Source: Cyrtodaria siliqua
Taxonomy: Eukaryota; Mollusca; Bivalvia; Adapedonta; Hiatellidae
Direction: 5' to 3'
DNA: 64,000 nucleotides
Assembly (NCBI GenBank): GCA_037043455.1
Contig: JAWPHD010010298.1
Span: 1 to 64,000, forward strand
The position numbers and the translations under genes were made by a program. The notes beneath the pieces are model-generated. The model was not told the origin of the DNA. It was given only the letters and a program-made list of their open reading frames with translations, and did not search any database. The first letter of the stretch is position 1. Every line of letters begins with the position of its first letter. Of this stretch, positions 11,870 to 23,490 are shown in pieces.

Positions 11870-12055
11870 CGCCTCTAGTTTCTTTAAGAAAAGCGTTTTC
11901 TTTTCTAACATTTAAATATTTTCTCATACTGCTTCATGATCGCCTCTAGTCCCTTTAAGATTTTCTTTTCTAACATTTAAATATGTTCCCATACTACTTC
12001 CAGATCACCTCTAGTCCCTTTAAGAAAAGCATTTTCTTTTCTAACATTTTAATCG
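11870..12055. repeat. Tandem repeat of about 70 bp, three copies
   Basis: The phrase 'gatcgcctctagt-cctttaag' followed by 'ttttcttttctaacattt' and 'catactgctt' repeats three times with small indels. Confidence 0.7.
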
Positions 12056-12135
12056 TATTTTCCTGTCTTAGCCCAGTTCATTTAAAAACACATGGGACAT
12101 TTTAGCGTTTCTGGTCAATTTTGAAATTGAATATA

Positions 12136-12382
12136 TTAAAGGGACACATGGCATTCTTGAAGTATAAAATCAATAACATGTTGAGTTTGCACATTTTCTT
12201 CATTATTCTTCAACAAGTTTAAATATAATAATGGTGCAAAGTAATCAACTGCGCAAATATGCAAACACAATTTCTGAGCAGTTCTAATAATTAATATTAA
12301 TGATTATACAAATACGAGTTATGTAGGAAATATAGCGGGACGCCGTGAGTTTAAAATTAAGATCGCCGTGTGTCCCTTTAAA
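12136..12382. mobile_element. MITE with TTAAAGGGACACATGGC ends, copy 1
   Basis: About 247 bp with inverted ends TTAAAGGGACACATGG and CCGTGTGTCCCTTTAA. AT-rich interior, non-coding. A sister copy lies at 12935-13240. Confidence 0.8.
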
Positions 12383-12934
12383 ATGTGACGTTATGAATAA
12401 ACAAACACTGTAAGGTTGCATTGGCTTCACTATTACAAGTTCCCTTGCTGGGCACCGAATAAGATAAACAAACCATCAAGCCATTTGAGGTCAGTCCTTC
12501 ACTAGACGTGATTGGAGGGATGAGAAAGGGAATATACATTATATGTGTTGCTGGTGTTTGGGTGTGTGGTTGATAGAAGATAAAAAAAAAAAGAAAAGAA
12601 AAAAATGAGGATCTCTGGCACATTTAAGAAAGCATACCAGTTTTCTTATAATCCAATACTTATCAATGAGGGCACGGTCAGGGAACTTGTAATATAGCCC
12701 TATATTACACGGACATGAGTTAGAAATGTAACTGCATGTACGTGTGTTATTTAAGGTTAAGTCATCTGGAATACGGCGGTAGGCATGCGTGCTGTCGCCG
12801 AAATAGTGGACGGAGTAGTGCCGCATACCTATCTTTATCCTGCAACGAATGTTTCTACTATACAAATACAGCTACTTCCTGCTATCCTAACATTTTCCAC
12901 CCAACTGCTGCTACACGTGCTATTGTTCGACGAC

Positions 12935-13240
12935 TTAAAGGGACACACGGCAATCTTGATTTTGTTAAAACTCGCGGCGTCCCGTTAGTTTTTCTTCATA
13001 ACTTGCATTTGTTCAAAAATAAATATTAATTTTACGAATATTATAAAGCAAATTGTTTTAGCACATTACTGACTGTTGATAATATTGCACCAATAATATA
13101 TTTAACCTATATATAGACATAAAATTCTCAGTTTTTTATTTAATTATATGCAAGGAGTTTTAAAGTCAAAATGATACTGGATTAATACATCTAGACGCAA
13201 TGCTTGGTAAAAACTTCGAGATTGCCATGTGTTCCTTTAA
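12935..13240. mobile_element. MITE with TTAAAGGGACACACGGC ends, copy 2
   Basis: About 306 bp with inverted ends TTAAAGGGACACACGGCAAT and ATTGCCATGTGTTCCTTTAA. Same family as 12136-12382. Confidence 0.8.
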
Positions 13241-13579
13241 AGCGTCATGAATCATCCATATAAACATGTATGTTTTATATTTATCAATTTAGGAATTCAA
13301 TGCATCGTCAAAAGATATTATTTTACATTTCTTATCGATAGTTATATATTTAACGGCCGAAAACATTTTTAGCCAAAGTTACTTCCCTTGACAAACAATC
13401 CTCAATTTGTTTTCTTATTCTCAAAGCCAGCGTTCTTCACGCTCGTTCTCACGCATCATGGTATATCACATTTATAAATATCACATTCATGAGATATTTA
13501 TTTTATTATACCGAAATCCCCTCGGGCAAAAACAAGATTCATTTTCAGTACCGATTTCACTTTGTCAGATTTCTTTTTT

Positions 13580-13760
13580 GAAATTAACATTTTTTTTCTA
13601 AAAGTTGCTATGAATGTTATATTGTTGGATAGAAAATAACGTAACTAAACAAATGAGTGGTAGTTTATTAAAATCGGTCAAGTACTTTTGAAGTTATGAT
13701 GAGTTAAACATTTCACCATATTGAGCCGATGACGTCACCGAAAGGCGGCGAATCAGCGAG
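13580..13760. repeat. Interspersed repeat fragment shared with 26080-26225
   Basis: The block 'tagtttattaaaatcggtca', the following 'agtacttttgaagtta' and 'gagccgatgacgtcaccg' recur with few changes near 26130-26215. Both are fragments of one dispersed family. Confidence 0.6.
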
Positions 13761-13891
13761 CATTTCTAAATAGTACTTACAGACACAGGCAAGGAACACG
13801 CAAATTCATCGTGCATTAAAAAACGTTGGACCCCAAAAACGCTCATTGATCACGGTTTGTCATTTGAGGAACGGGACCGACCACATCATAT

Positions 13892-14407
13892 TGTTGTAAT
13901 TTTGTACAGGTACCAGTATTCAAGCCTGGTTACTGAGGACATTATGTCTGTCTTCGGTTAGCACCATAAATCTAGATGTGTATCTCTCTGCAGGGCTAAC
14001 TCAGGCTAATGCTAATGATCATAATTTATGGGTTAGCATCCCTTATTTGGGAGATGGTCTATGAACCAGGCTAATGCTAATGCTACATGATTTATGTGTT
14101 AGCATTCCTTATTTGTAGATGCTATAAGATTGATGAGTTAGCATGCTAATATTTACGACCATGCTAACCCCTTATTTGGAAGGGACCTTATAAAAAGGAA
14201 GGGTTTTCTTTGTTCGTGGCTTTTATCGGGGCTTTTTACCTGGACTAACAAGAGATCAGTAGTTATGTGAGAGAGACACTATCATTATTAGTAAACTGTT
14301 GTAAATATTAATTCACCATTATAGTTGGTAGCTTGTAGAAATAAAGTTATAGAATATAGAATTGGACTATATATTTCTTTCTACCTTTTGAAGTGAAGAA
14401 ATTGTAA
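13892..14407 (+). mobile_element. 5' LTR of a Ty3/gypsy-type element
   Basis: 516 bp nearly identical to 17027-17543, starting TGTTGTAATTTTGTACAGG and ending GAAGAAATTGTAA. It is followed at once by AACTGGTGGCAGCGTCGCG, which fits a tRNA primer-binding site. The interior has repeated 'gctaatgctaatga' / 'gttagcat' words and a likely TATA box (cttataaaaagg, about 14189). Near identity of the two LTRs points to a fairly recent insertion. A clean target duplication was not found. Confidence 0.85.
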
Positions 14408-17026
14408 AACTGGTGGCAGCGTCGCGATAAGAACTTTAACACATTTCTGAAGAGGAAATTAGTTTAGCAAAACTGTGCTGGAACATTTAAAATAGATATT
14501 TGAAATTCGGACTTGTAACAATCACCATGAAAATCCTGATGTTACTTCTGATGTGTTTGTGTATATTTTCGGAATGTTCATTTGGAGCAAAAGCAACTTC
14601 TGTTTGTAATGAAGGTGGATTTTTGCAGAACACAGGCCAGAGTTTAGAACTTGAAACTTTAGATGATGGTTATGTTTGGTCATATGACACTCAATATGAC
14701 TACAAGGGACACAAATGGAAAGTGTAAAGTATTTATCAATAAGTATGACAAGCCCGTAAAACAACTCCCTTTTAAACGAACTTTACGATTAATGAACAAT
14801 GGACTAAACATGTATGATTTGTTTCATTTGACCGTGTAATGGGTGCAGACTTTGCGCGAATTGACGATGTTGTTCCCTTGTTAGAAAAGGATAGTGTGCA
14901 GAGGAATGGAAGTTTGGACAAATCGTCAGTTGCAAGGATTTCCAGAGTGAAGTTAAGGTCAGGTGAATTATGGAGTGGGATACTCCTTATTTTGCAACTT
15001 CTTGTTGTAAGAACGTGGGATTGCAGTGTGTCATTGTACAATGGATTACTCAGAATCAAGGAATTTAGTCGCTGTGGCGTGAGCCAATTGCGTATCCAAC
15101 AGTGTTCTGATAGTAAAGGATTATTATATGACAGCAATTTCATTTCTCGTGAAAGTAACGTTAATGGGCAGAATAGAAATGGCATAAATTCTGACAAGGT
15201 TGATGGCTCATTGTCCGAAAATGCAGCAACCCAAACATCACAGTGTCAGGCAGCTTAAAAGATTTCTGTACAGTTAACTATTCACCAGAAAGAATGACAA
15301 AACTTCAGCACCAAGATCCTGATATTGCTCCTGTTGTTAAGTGGCTCAAGTCAGACAGTAAACGACCCCCAAGGGACACAGTTGCAGGTTATTTCCCAGC
15401 AGTGTGCGAAATATGTGGTTACATTGGGACTTGTTGGAATTGATTTATGGTGTATTAAGAGATGCAGATATACAATATGATCAATAAAGAGGGTTAAGAG
15501 GGTTAATGTTTCCTCGAGTTTTGAGAAAAGAAGTGTTAATCTCAGCACATGACTAAAATACTGGAGCACACTTAGGCATACATAGACAAATGCAAAATGT
15601 ATGACATTGCAAGGCAGGCTTTGGGAAAAAACAACAACACGCAAAACGGCAGAAACGGGATTATGACACCAGAATAAGTGCTCCTATGTTTAGACAATAC
15701 ATTGTTCACAGGAAAATAAGTGACCTTTGGAGGGACCAACTTTAAAAGCAAAGGTTGTGCACAATGACAGACAGAAACCATATCATAAGAACAGCTTGCC
15801 AGACTGGTCCGTGAAGCATAAACATGCCAAGTCACCGTTAGCAGCCCCTTTGAGTTCCAAACACATGAAGATGGAAACTACAATAAATTTGAGGCACGCA
15901 GAAGTCAGAGACAGAGTTCAACATAAACCATGTCAATGTTGACAATACAAACTTAAGATAGGAGTACTGTTAAACTTCTGTCATTAAGCATTTATAGACA
16001 AAGAAAGTTCATTAGAACTCATGATGAACAAGGAAATGTCAGGGTCATTTTGTGATTAAGTCTTGAACAGAGTGGACAGTTAGCCAGGATTATATTCTTT
16101 ATTTTTGTAGTGCCAAAATATTCTATTAATTCCGTGGAAAAAATGGATTAGGAATATTGTGTACACCCAATATTTCTTGAAAGTTATGTTTTAGAATATA
16201 TTTTTATATTTCTATACCAAGTTGTGTCTTAAGTATTCGCAAAGTATGGAAATTACAAGTGATATTCACTAAATGGGAATTTAAAAGTGTGATCGCAAAG
16301 TATGGAATTTATAAGTCATATTCACTAAATGGGAATTTATAGTGCTATTCAAACAAAATACGGAATTTATCTAATAGTTTCCCTTTTCAGATATCACTAT
16401 GATAACATTAACAATAATTTAATACGCGAAATATTGTGCCAAATTATATTATCTTTATAAGATCATTAATGTCATTTTGTGTATTAATTACATTATTTTA
16501 CTTAAACAAATTTCATTTAATTTAAATGGCACCAGGACATAGTGAGAATGGAACCAAAAATGAACACTTGACGTGTGATTGTGTTAAAAATACAGAGAAC
16601 AATTATGTGTAGGTCTAGGACTAAATGTGCAGAATTAGGACTCAGTTTTACTAGTGTGGCAAGTTTATGCCTTGAGGATTGTGTATGAACATTGGAACAC
16701 ACAGTATACCATGGATTTATTATATTGCTTCCCGAGGCTTTGTTTTATATCTTTAAACATACACCAAATCTGTTCATTCATTTCAAGTGAAGCTTAATGC
16801 ATGTTACAAAGAATTTGCGTTCGTTAAATGTAAACGTTTACTCATTTACTCTAAATAATGCATGCTTTATTTTGTAAGAATATTCTGCACAAGACAACTT
16901 TGATTATTACTTATTAAACATGTAATTTTACATTCTTTCATTTAGTGTGAATGTTGGTACTGATTTCTTGTTAAAAGAGAGGGATTTAAAGTTTTAATGG
17001 GGACCATTAAGCCTGGGAGAGGGGAG
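14408..17026 (+). pseudogene. Deleted internal region of a Ty3/gypsy-type retrotransposon
   Basis: This 2.6-kb interior is too short for full gag-pol. Recognisable pieces in order are: (i) a short frame at 14527-14727 whose first residues look like a signal peptide (MKILMLLLMCLCIF); (ii) an unassigned frame at 14839-15258; (iii) 15294-15400, LQHQDPDIAPVVKWLK, typical of the linker before the pol zinc-binding (H2C2) domain; (iv) H2C2-like sequence around 15500-15600, then a jump to integrase C-terminal features (RQKRDYD near 15650, VVHNDRQKPYH near 15750); (v) non-coding sequence ending in the purine tract GGGAGAGGGGAG before the 3' LTR. No RT or RNase H remains. Many stops and frame changes: a non-autonomous or dead copy. 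Confidence 0.8.
16225..16372. repeat. Tandem repeat of about 55 bp inside the LTR element
   Basis: The phrase 'caaagtatggaattta-aagt' followed by 'atattcactaaatgggaatt' is repeated two to three times. Confidence 0.65.
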
Positions 17027-17543
17027 TGTTGTAATTTTGTACAGGTACCAGTATTCAAGCCTGGTTACTGAGGACATTATGTCTGTCTTCGGTTAGCACC
17101 ATAAATCTAGATGTGTATCTCTCTGCAGGGCTAACTCAGGCTAATGCTAATGATCATAATTTATGGGTTAGCATCCCTTATTTGGGAGATGGTCTATGAA
17201 CCAGGCTAATGCTAATGCTACATGATTTATGTATTAGCATTCCTTATTTGTAGATGCTATAAGATTGATGAGTTAGCATGCTAATATTTACGACCATGCT
17301 AACCCCTTATTTGGAAGGGACCTTATAAAAAGGAAGGGTTTTCTTTGTTCGTGGCTTTTTATCGGGGCTTTTTACCTGGACTAGCAAGCGATCAGTAGTT
17401 ATGTGAGAGAGACACTATCATTATTAGTAAACTGTTGTAAATATTAATTCACCATTATAGTTGGTAGTTTGTAGAAATAAAGTTATAGAATATAGAATTG
17501 GACTATATATTTCTTTCTACCTTTTGAAGTGAAGAAATTGTAA
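17027..17543 (+). mobile_element. 3' LTR of the Ty3/gypsy-type element
   Basis: 517 bp, preceded by the polypurine tract GGGAGAGGGGAG and matching the 5' LTR except for a few substitutions and one extra T. It abuts the SINE at 17547. Confidence 0.85.
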
Positions 17544-17546
17544 TAA

Positions 17547-17763
17547 TATCCGCATTTTCGATATAACGTGCGTCACTCCAGCGAAAAATGGAGTGTCTAC
17601 AACAGGATGTGCAGTAACTCTGCAGTTCTGTAGGTGAGAAGGTTCTAGACATATTCCGCATATTCGTATTTGGATGAAAAGTGGGGACGGAATGTTCATT
17701 TCTGTTAGCGCCATATAATCTGTTTGTGTTGGTGCGCCGTTAAACTCAATTCAACTCAATTTT
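17547..17763 (+). mobile_element. SINE-like repeat (GCGCC...CAATTCAA tail), copy 2
   Basis: It ends 'ggtgcgccgttaaactcaat' followed by 'tcaactcaat'. The body phrases match the minus-oriented copy at 1955-2229. It contains a short inverted block around 'ctgcagttctgtag'. Confidence 0.55.
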
Positions 17764-17869
17764 CTCGATTGAAAATAGATAAACAATAAGCTATAACTAT
17801 GACAAGATTGATGATTTCAATTGTTGACGTTATAAGTTAACCCACTCAGGCAGGGGCAGTTCCCTAGCA

Positions 17870-18500
17870 ATGGCTTACGGGATATATGTTTCTCAGCTTA
17901 ATTGTTTTTTCCTAGAGATTGTAGTGGAGTTGAATACTTTACTATTTGTAACCTTACGCTACTTTTTACGGCTACCGTTGCACTAAACTTCGAAAAACCT
18001 TTGCATACTGTTATTATCGTAACCCTGATCTACTTTTAAAACACGAAAGTAATTTAAGAACTCTAGATCTTCTGCTACAAGCGGATATTGGCACTTTGCG
18101 GAACGGAACCAAGGCTGGGGCATTAGAAGTACAATCAAAAAAGGATATGATCCTATTGTTTTACAACGCACTGCATGGTTAGTTGTTCATCCAATCACAG
18201 TTCGCCACTATGCTTTCCTCTTTGTGTTCGATAAACCGACAGAGTGTGGACCATATGATGACGTCTACCTAGATCCTGAAAGGAGTGGTAACGTTTGATG
18301 TTTGTCTTCAATCTTGTCTTGTTGATTCCGTAACCATGCATTCTCGTGTTGGTCTGGCTTCTGCAAAGTCAATGAGTACTTGCTGTGTGGCTTTTTGTTT
18401 ATTCATATATACGTGATTATCTCCGTCTTATATTGCCTATTAATGATTCCTGGTTTGTTATAAGATATAGCCAGGCAGAAAAATAATCATTATCATTTTT
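17870..18500. repeat. Local duplication, member 1
   Basis: Blocks such as 'cagttcgccactatgctttc', 'gatgacgt-tacctagatcct' and 'ttattcatatatac-tgatta' recur in the same order at about 19390-20115. The two copies are diverged; no coding sense is seen. Confidence 0.65.
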
Positions 18501-18625
18501 TTTCACTGTTTGTGGAGTCTACTTGTCCTTGTCATAGATGACGTTTTGATTGCGTGCTTTAGGTTGACTGTGTTCTGTTAATGCTTCATTTCCTGTTCAA
18601 ATTTTATAACTACTTGTATATTTTA

Positions 18626-18865
18626 GAGCCTCCGTGGCCGAGGGGTTAACGACGTTGCGTTGTAAATCGTTTCGCCACTCACTGCTGTGAGTTCGAATCC
18701 CTCTGGGAGCTCGACTTGTAAAGTGAGGAGGTGTCGATGTGAGGTGTACAGTACTGGTTCTACCCAGGAAAATTGGTGCTCTCCACCACAAAAATTTGAC
18801 CGTCATATATAACCTTACATGTGTTGAAAATGACGTAAACACGATACAAACAAACAAGCTTAAAA
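18626..18865 (+). mobile_element. tRNA-derived SINE
   Basis: A tRNA-like head starts GAGCCTCCGTGGCCGAGGGG with an A-box-like GTGGCCGAGG-GGTTAA and a B-box GAGTTCGAATCCC. It is followed by a body with 'gtactggttctacccagg' and 'ctccaccaca' and an A/C-rich tail. The head resembles a Ser/Leu-type tRNA, but the anticodon loop (TTGTAAA) and stems are degenerate. The copy at 5585-5768 is in the same family. Confidence 0.75.
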
Positions 18866-18911
18866 TAAAAGGATTATCAACCTTGACTGGACTCATTCAG
18901 ACAACTTGTTG

Positions 18912-18985
18912 TAGCCCGCCTAGCTCAGTCGGTAAGGCATCCATTTTTATACCGCTTTGGTAATATGAGATTCCCGTGGGCGTAG
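18912..18985 (+). pseudogene. tRNA-Lys-like remnant
   Basis: GCCCGCCTAGCTCAGTCGGT at the start and CGTGGGCG at the end match the tRNA-Lys acceptor and D arms. The anticodon arm and T loop are badly altered. It is either a decayed tRNA gene or a SINE head. Confidence 0.5.
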
Positions 18986-19280
18986 TTTTAATACTAAAAT
19001 ATATTACTTATGTAATATTGTATAATTATGTCAGTCATTGTAATCTAATAAAAGGCATAGAGAATCACAATAATCTACTTTGATTTAACAACATGGTCAA
19101 AATTATTTAAAATACTTCAAACTAGTCTACTTAAAAAAAAATAGTCTGAAGGAAAATATATCAACAATGTATCAATAGCATTTTTTAAAATTGTTTTCAT
19201 CATATGCTTTTATTGCAGACATTTAAACTATTTTGTTGCTAAAAATATCAAAAAACATTGAAGTAAACAGGTAAATGATC

Positions 19281-19352
19281 TAGCAGAGCGAGGTATCGAT
19301 CATCGGACCTCTTTGTTATGGGCCCAGCAAGCTTCCACTGCGCCACTCTGCT
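19281..19352 (-). pseudogene. Initiator tRNA-Met (CAT)-like pseudogene
   Basis: On the minus strand 72 bases follow the metazoan initiator tRNA-Met. The acceptor AGCAGAG/CTCTGCT is perfect, with discriminator A, GGCGCAGTGGAAGC D arm and anticodon loop CCCATAA. Mismatches break the D stem (GCGC/GCTT), two anticodon-stem pairs (CTGGG/CAAAG) and one T-stem pair. It is probably inactive. Confidence 0.6.
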
Positions 19353-19389
19353 CTTGCTTCACTGCTGGAGAAATGGACTGATAACATCG

Positions 19390-20115
19390 TGTCGATTACC
19401 ACTCTTTAATGAAAACGTAGTTAATTATCCCCACTTAGATAGGGATGTTCTTCCACAAGTAACTTCGTTTTTTCTAGAGTTTATAGTCGACAGAGGGCTA
19501 TAATAACATTCGTAGTCGTTGCATTACAAAAAAGCTACTCCATCAAAGACAACCATTATCATAATTTATGAAAAACTTAAGCAGTTTTTATTAGCGTAAC
19601 CCCGATATTCTTAAACAATATAAAAGTAATTTAAGAACTCTTCTGCGGCAAGGACTATCACAATCCAACTTATCATGGTCATAATTACTTTCATACAATC
19701 TTTATTAAACTTGTTAAACAATTTGTTAAAAGAGGTAATGACACTGTCATTTTGAAACACACTGCATGTTTAGTGGTTGACACATTTACAGTTCGCCACT
19801 ATGCTTTCCTATTTTGATTGTGCGATGACCGGATATATTGTGGACCCTATGATGACGTGATATATTGTGGACCCTATGATGACGTGATATATTGTGGACC
19901 CTATGATGACGTTTACCTAAATCCTAAAAGGGCGGTAGCGTTTGATGCTTGTCTTAAATCTTGACTTGTCGTACCCTCAACGGTTTGTTCTCTTGTTTCT
20001 CTGGCTTCTGCCAAGTCACTGATTGCTTTGTGGCTTTCTAGACTTTTGGTTTTTATTCATATATACATGATTATATATGTGTTATACTTATATTGCATAT
20101 TAATGCTGCCTTGTT
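19390..20115. repeat. Local duplication, member 2, with internal 27-bp triplication
   Basis: Counterpart of 17870-18500. At 19832-19912 the block 'gatatattgtggaccctatg' plus 'atgacgt' is present three times in tandem where member 1 has one. Confidence 0.65.
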
Positions 20116-20290
20116 TGTTAGAGAATATAACCTGGCGGGGATATCTTTATTTACACTGTCCCGTTTTATTGGGATGTCAGTAGGGTAAGAATGAGGTTTG
20201 GTGCATCCTAGAACCTGGTTTTAAGTCCACAGCGGCCTTTTTTTTTATTCAGGCTCATCGTCACTGTCGAGCACGAAACACGGTGTCGCG

Positions 20291-21676
20291 TTTTTAGCTC
20301 TACAGGCCAAAGGCCAGGCGAGCTTATGCGATCACTTTTCGTCCGTCGTCCGTCTGTCCGTCTGTCTGTCTGTCTGTTAGCAATTTTATAAAATCGACAT
20401 CTTCTCTGAAACCGCTTGAAGGATTTTGATGAAACTTCATCACAATGTTACTTGGGAAGGTCCCTCTCAGATTCATGTTTTTCGCAGCCGCCAGTCATCC
20501 AAGATGGCCGCCGTAGCTAAAACTAGGTCAAATTTAAGGAAACTTCAAACGACATCTCCTCCGAAACCACTTATTCTATTCTACTGAAATATCATATACA
20601 TGTTCCTTGGGTTGGCCTCTATCAAGTTTGTGTTTTTCGTTATCGTCAAATTACATCTTCTCTGAAACCGCCTGAAAGATTTTGATGAAACTTAAGCACA
20701 ATGATATTTGGGATAGTCCCTCTCAGATTTGTGTTTTTCACGACAGCCAGCCATCCAAGATGGCCGCCATAGCTAAAACCAGGTCAAATTTAAGTAAATT
20801 TCAAACGACATCTCCTCCGAAACACTTATTTCATTCTTGAGAAATATCATATACATGTTCCTTGTGCTAGCCTCTATCAAGTTTGTGTTTTTCGTTATCG
20901 TCAAATAATCAAAATGGCCGCCACGGCGACCCAAAGTTTACATAGAGTTATATAGGAAAAGGCTAAAAATAACATCTTTTCTAAAACCGATTAAAATATT
21001 TTGATGAAACTTCATTACAATGATCTTTAGGATAGTCCCCCTCAGAATAGTGTTTTTCGCAGTTGCCCGTCATCCAAGATGGCCGCCATGGCTAAAATTA
21101 GGTCAAATTTAAGGAAATTTCAAACAACATCTCCTCCGAATCCACTTATTCCATTATTGTGAAATATCATAAACATGTTCCTCTATCAAGTTTATGTTTT
21201 TTCGTTATCGTCGAATAATCAAAATGGCCGCCACAGCGACCCAAAGTTTACATAGAGTTATATAGGAAAACGTTAAAAATGACATCTTCTCTGAAACTGC
21301 TTGAAGGATTTTGATGAAACTTAATCACAATGATCTTTGGGTTAGTCCCCTCAGATTTATGTTTTTGGGGCCTTCAGTCATCCATGATGGCCACCATGGC
21401 TAAACTTAGGTCAAATTTAAGGACATTTATCAAACGACATATTACCACTTATTCCATTCTAGTTAAATATCATATACATGTTCCTGTTGTTGGCCTCTAT
21501 CAAGTGTGTGTTTTTCGTTGTCGTCAAATATTCAAAATGGCCGCTACGATAACCCAAAGTTTACATAGAGTTATATATAGGAAACATGTTTCCTGGGTTG
21601 GCCTCTATCATGTTTATGTTTTTGAATCACATCATACCAGTAGAGCGTCTACAGGCCCACTTGGGCCTCTTGTTTG
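20291..21676 (+). repeat. Hairpin-ended tandem-repeat element, copy C
   Basis: It starts TTTTTAGCTCTACAGGCC with a hairpin and a (GTCC/GTCTGTCC)n leader. It has three to four units of about 310-350 bp carrying 'atccaagatggccgcc', 'gacccaaagtttacatagag' and 'ctcctccgaaacc'. It ends AGTAGAGCGTCTACAGGC...GGGCCTCTTGTTT. The start motif GCTCTAC and the end motif GTAGAGC are subterminal inverted repeats. Non-coding. Confidence 0.8.
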
Positions 21677-21698
21677 AACACAGTGTAGATTTGACAAG

Positions 21699-21724
21699 AT
21701 GGCGGACGAGCACGTTTGCGAAAG
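21699..21724 (+). CDS. Possible first coding exon (uncertain)
   Basis: ATGGCGGACGAGCACGTTTG continues CGAAAG and is followed by GTAGGT, a good splice donor. It is preceded by CAAG, so the start codon lies within a CAAGATGGCGGAC motif of the kind seen at YY1-type promoters. It would encode MADEHVCE with phase 2 at the donor. I could not find a convincing next exon on this strand before 34 kb, so this may be a remnant or chance. Confidence 0.2.
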
Positions 21725-22139
21725 GTAGGTGTCGTATAAATGTAGCCATATTTCATTTGATTTGTACTTGATTACCAGTCAAGCCAAACCAGTATATGCA
21801 AGGATGTTTTAATTCAACACGCCAGCTTTTCAATAATCGTTTTCTCTCATTTTAGCTTACAGACTGTGTACAAAACCGACGATTGGCTTGTTTTGAAAAA
21901 TCGAAGCGAGGGACGGTCGCTATTTTTGCTTCTTCTGATGAATTGAAAACATTTTGTTACATGTAAGATGTAAAAATAACATTTTTTTAATCTCCGGAAT
22001 ACAATGGAATAGTCTATTGCTCTGAAAAGCATGCCACTGAAACGTATTATTCATTTGAAAATAACACCAAGTACACGGTATAGAGCGCATGCATTTTGCT
22101 GACAACACGGTGTCGACTACATCTTTAACACTGTGTAGC

Positions 22140-23077
22140 TTTCAAATTTAGACACGGTGTAGTGTTAAAAATATGTGCTTCGTCTGGATGCTAGTGTTTA
22201 TAAGTGAAAGTCTAAGATTACACGCGCGTTATAATATTTAAAATGTGTCAGCCGGAAGGCAACGGCACAGAAAATAGTGCACTGTTACTATGTAAACAAT
22301 ATGGCCGCTGGACACACCTGTTGACGTATCATTTGCGTTGAATGTTTGTTTTTTACAATGCAGATGAAGGTTTTATCACTGCTTTCATGTAAATAAACTA
22401 TTGACAGAGCATTCGGCTGAATGGCATTGCAAAATTTGGATGATAACTTTGATTATGAATGCAAATTTGTTTGGGAGGGAATCTAAGGCGTGATGACTTA
22501 ACCAATATGGAAACTTCGATTTGAATTCGAGTAATGCTGCGAAGCAGCGTACGAGATGTTTCGAATGAGATAATATGACGTGTCAAACCTGCCAGAGTAC
22601 TTCCGGGTCATAGGTTACTAAAATATTTCCATGGAAAAATCCAAAGTTTCTAAAGATTGATTTTATTTCCGAACAACAAATAATTAATCGGCTTTGCTTC
22701 AAAATTATGTAGTGTTCGTTCGGGCAAGACAATTTACCAAGCCTTATAAAGTACCCAACCCACTAATTATAATATGTTATAAAAGCATAGCCATGGTCCG
22801 TAAACTTACATCTGAAAAAAGGATGAGGTCCGGCAATACATGTTTCCACAGCATTAGACAGCCAAAGAAATACATTATGTTATTTGACCTAGAGCTATAA
22901 ATGCTTGCATTCAAACAAATGCATAGACATTGTGTTGAACGGGCTTGTCATAATACAAGAAAATATTGTACTCGTATGCATACGTCCTCTCTATGGGTAA
23001 ACTCCCGCACTACCGAATCCCGTATGTTTAGCGTCTGCCGGGACACTGTTAGTAAGACGAGTGCTGTGTATCTACTG
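22140..23077. other. Non-coding stretch, nothing firm
   Basis: AT-rich sequence. A short frame at about 22421-22486 beginning MALQNLDDNFDYEC looks protein-like but has a stop soon after and no clear splice sites. Confidence 0.4.
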
Positions 23078-23490
23078 GTCTCACACCTCAGTTAAATTTC
23101 CCATAGGGTTACTGTAAAGCCTTTTCCAACATTTGAGCTTCAAAGCTGGTCGGCATTGTTGTTGGTTTAATATTCCAGTATAGCCAAGACTAGTAATTTA
23201 AAACAATAAAATACATAAGACAGCCAGGTTTTTTTTTCTCGCTCATGTTTATGTGACCCCTATGGAAAAGACAAAATGCAAACACTATCAATCTGAATAT
23301 GTGGCGCTTCGGTCAAACACTTGAAGCCTCATATCAACGTGGGATGTTCTGTATCATCTGTCTTTTACACTGCATATGCAAAGAAAAGCTTTTTGTTTTC
23401 GAATTAAAAATTGCCTCTTAATTGAGAAAACATATAATTATTTTCTGTTTTCTTTTTGTCCGTGAACTTTCAGGGAAGATAATACCTTTT
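23078..23490 (+). mobile_element. MITE with GTCTCACACCTC end, copy 1 (right end lost)
   Basis: It starts GTCTCACACCTCAGTTAAAT and shares 'ccttttccaacat-tgagct', 'cattgttgttggtttaata' and 'gaactttcaggg-agataat' with complete copies at 35152-35611 and 41180-41571. The right inverted end is missing. Confidence 0.75.

Noticed and set aside
12378..12865. Overlapping minus-strand frames near 12.4-12.9 kb
   Set aside because: They lie between two MITEs, show no conserved residues and no splice context.
14839..15258. A host gene of 139 residues
   Set aside because: It lies between two LTRs directly upstream of pol remnants, so it is treated as part of the retroelement.
18626..18710. Functional tRNA-Ser/Leu gene
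   Set aside because: The head has degenerate stems and an anticodon loop unlike any Ser/Leu tRNA, and it is followed by a SINE body shared with other copies.
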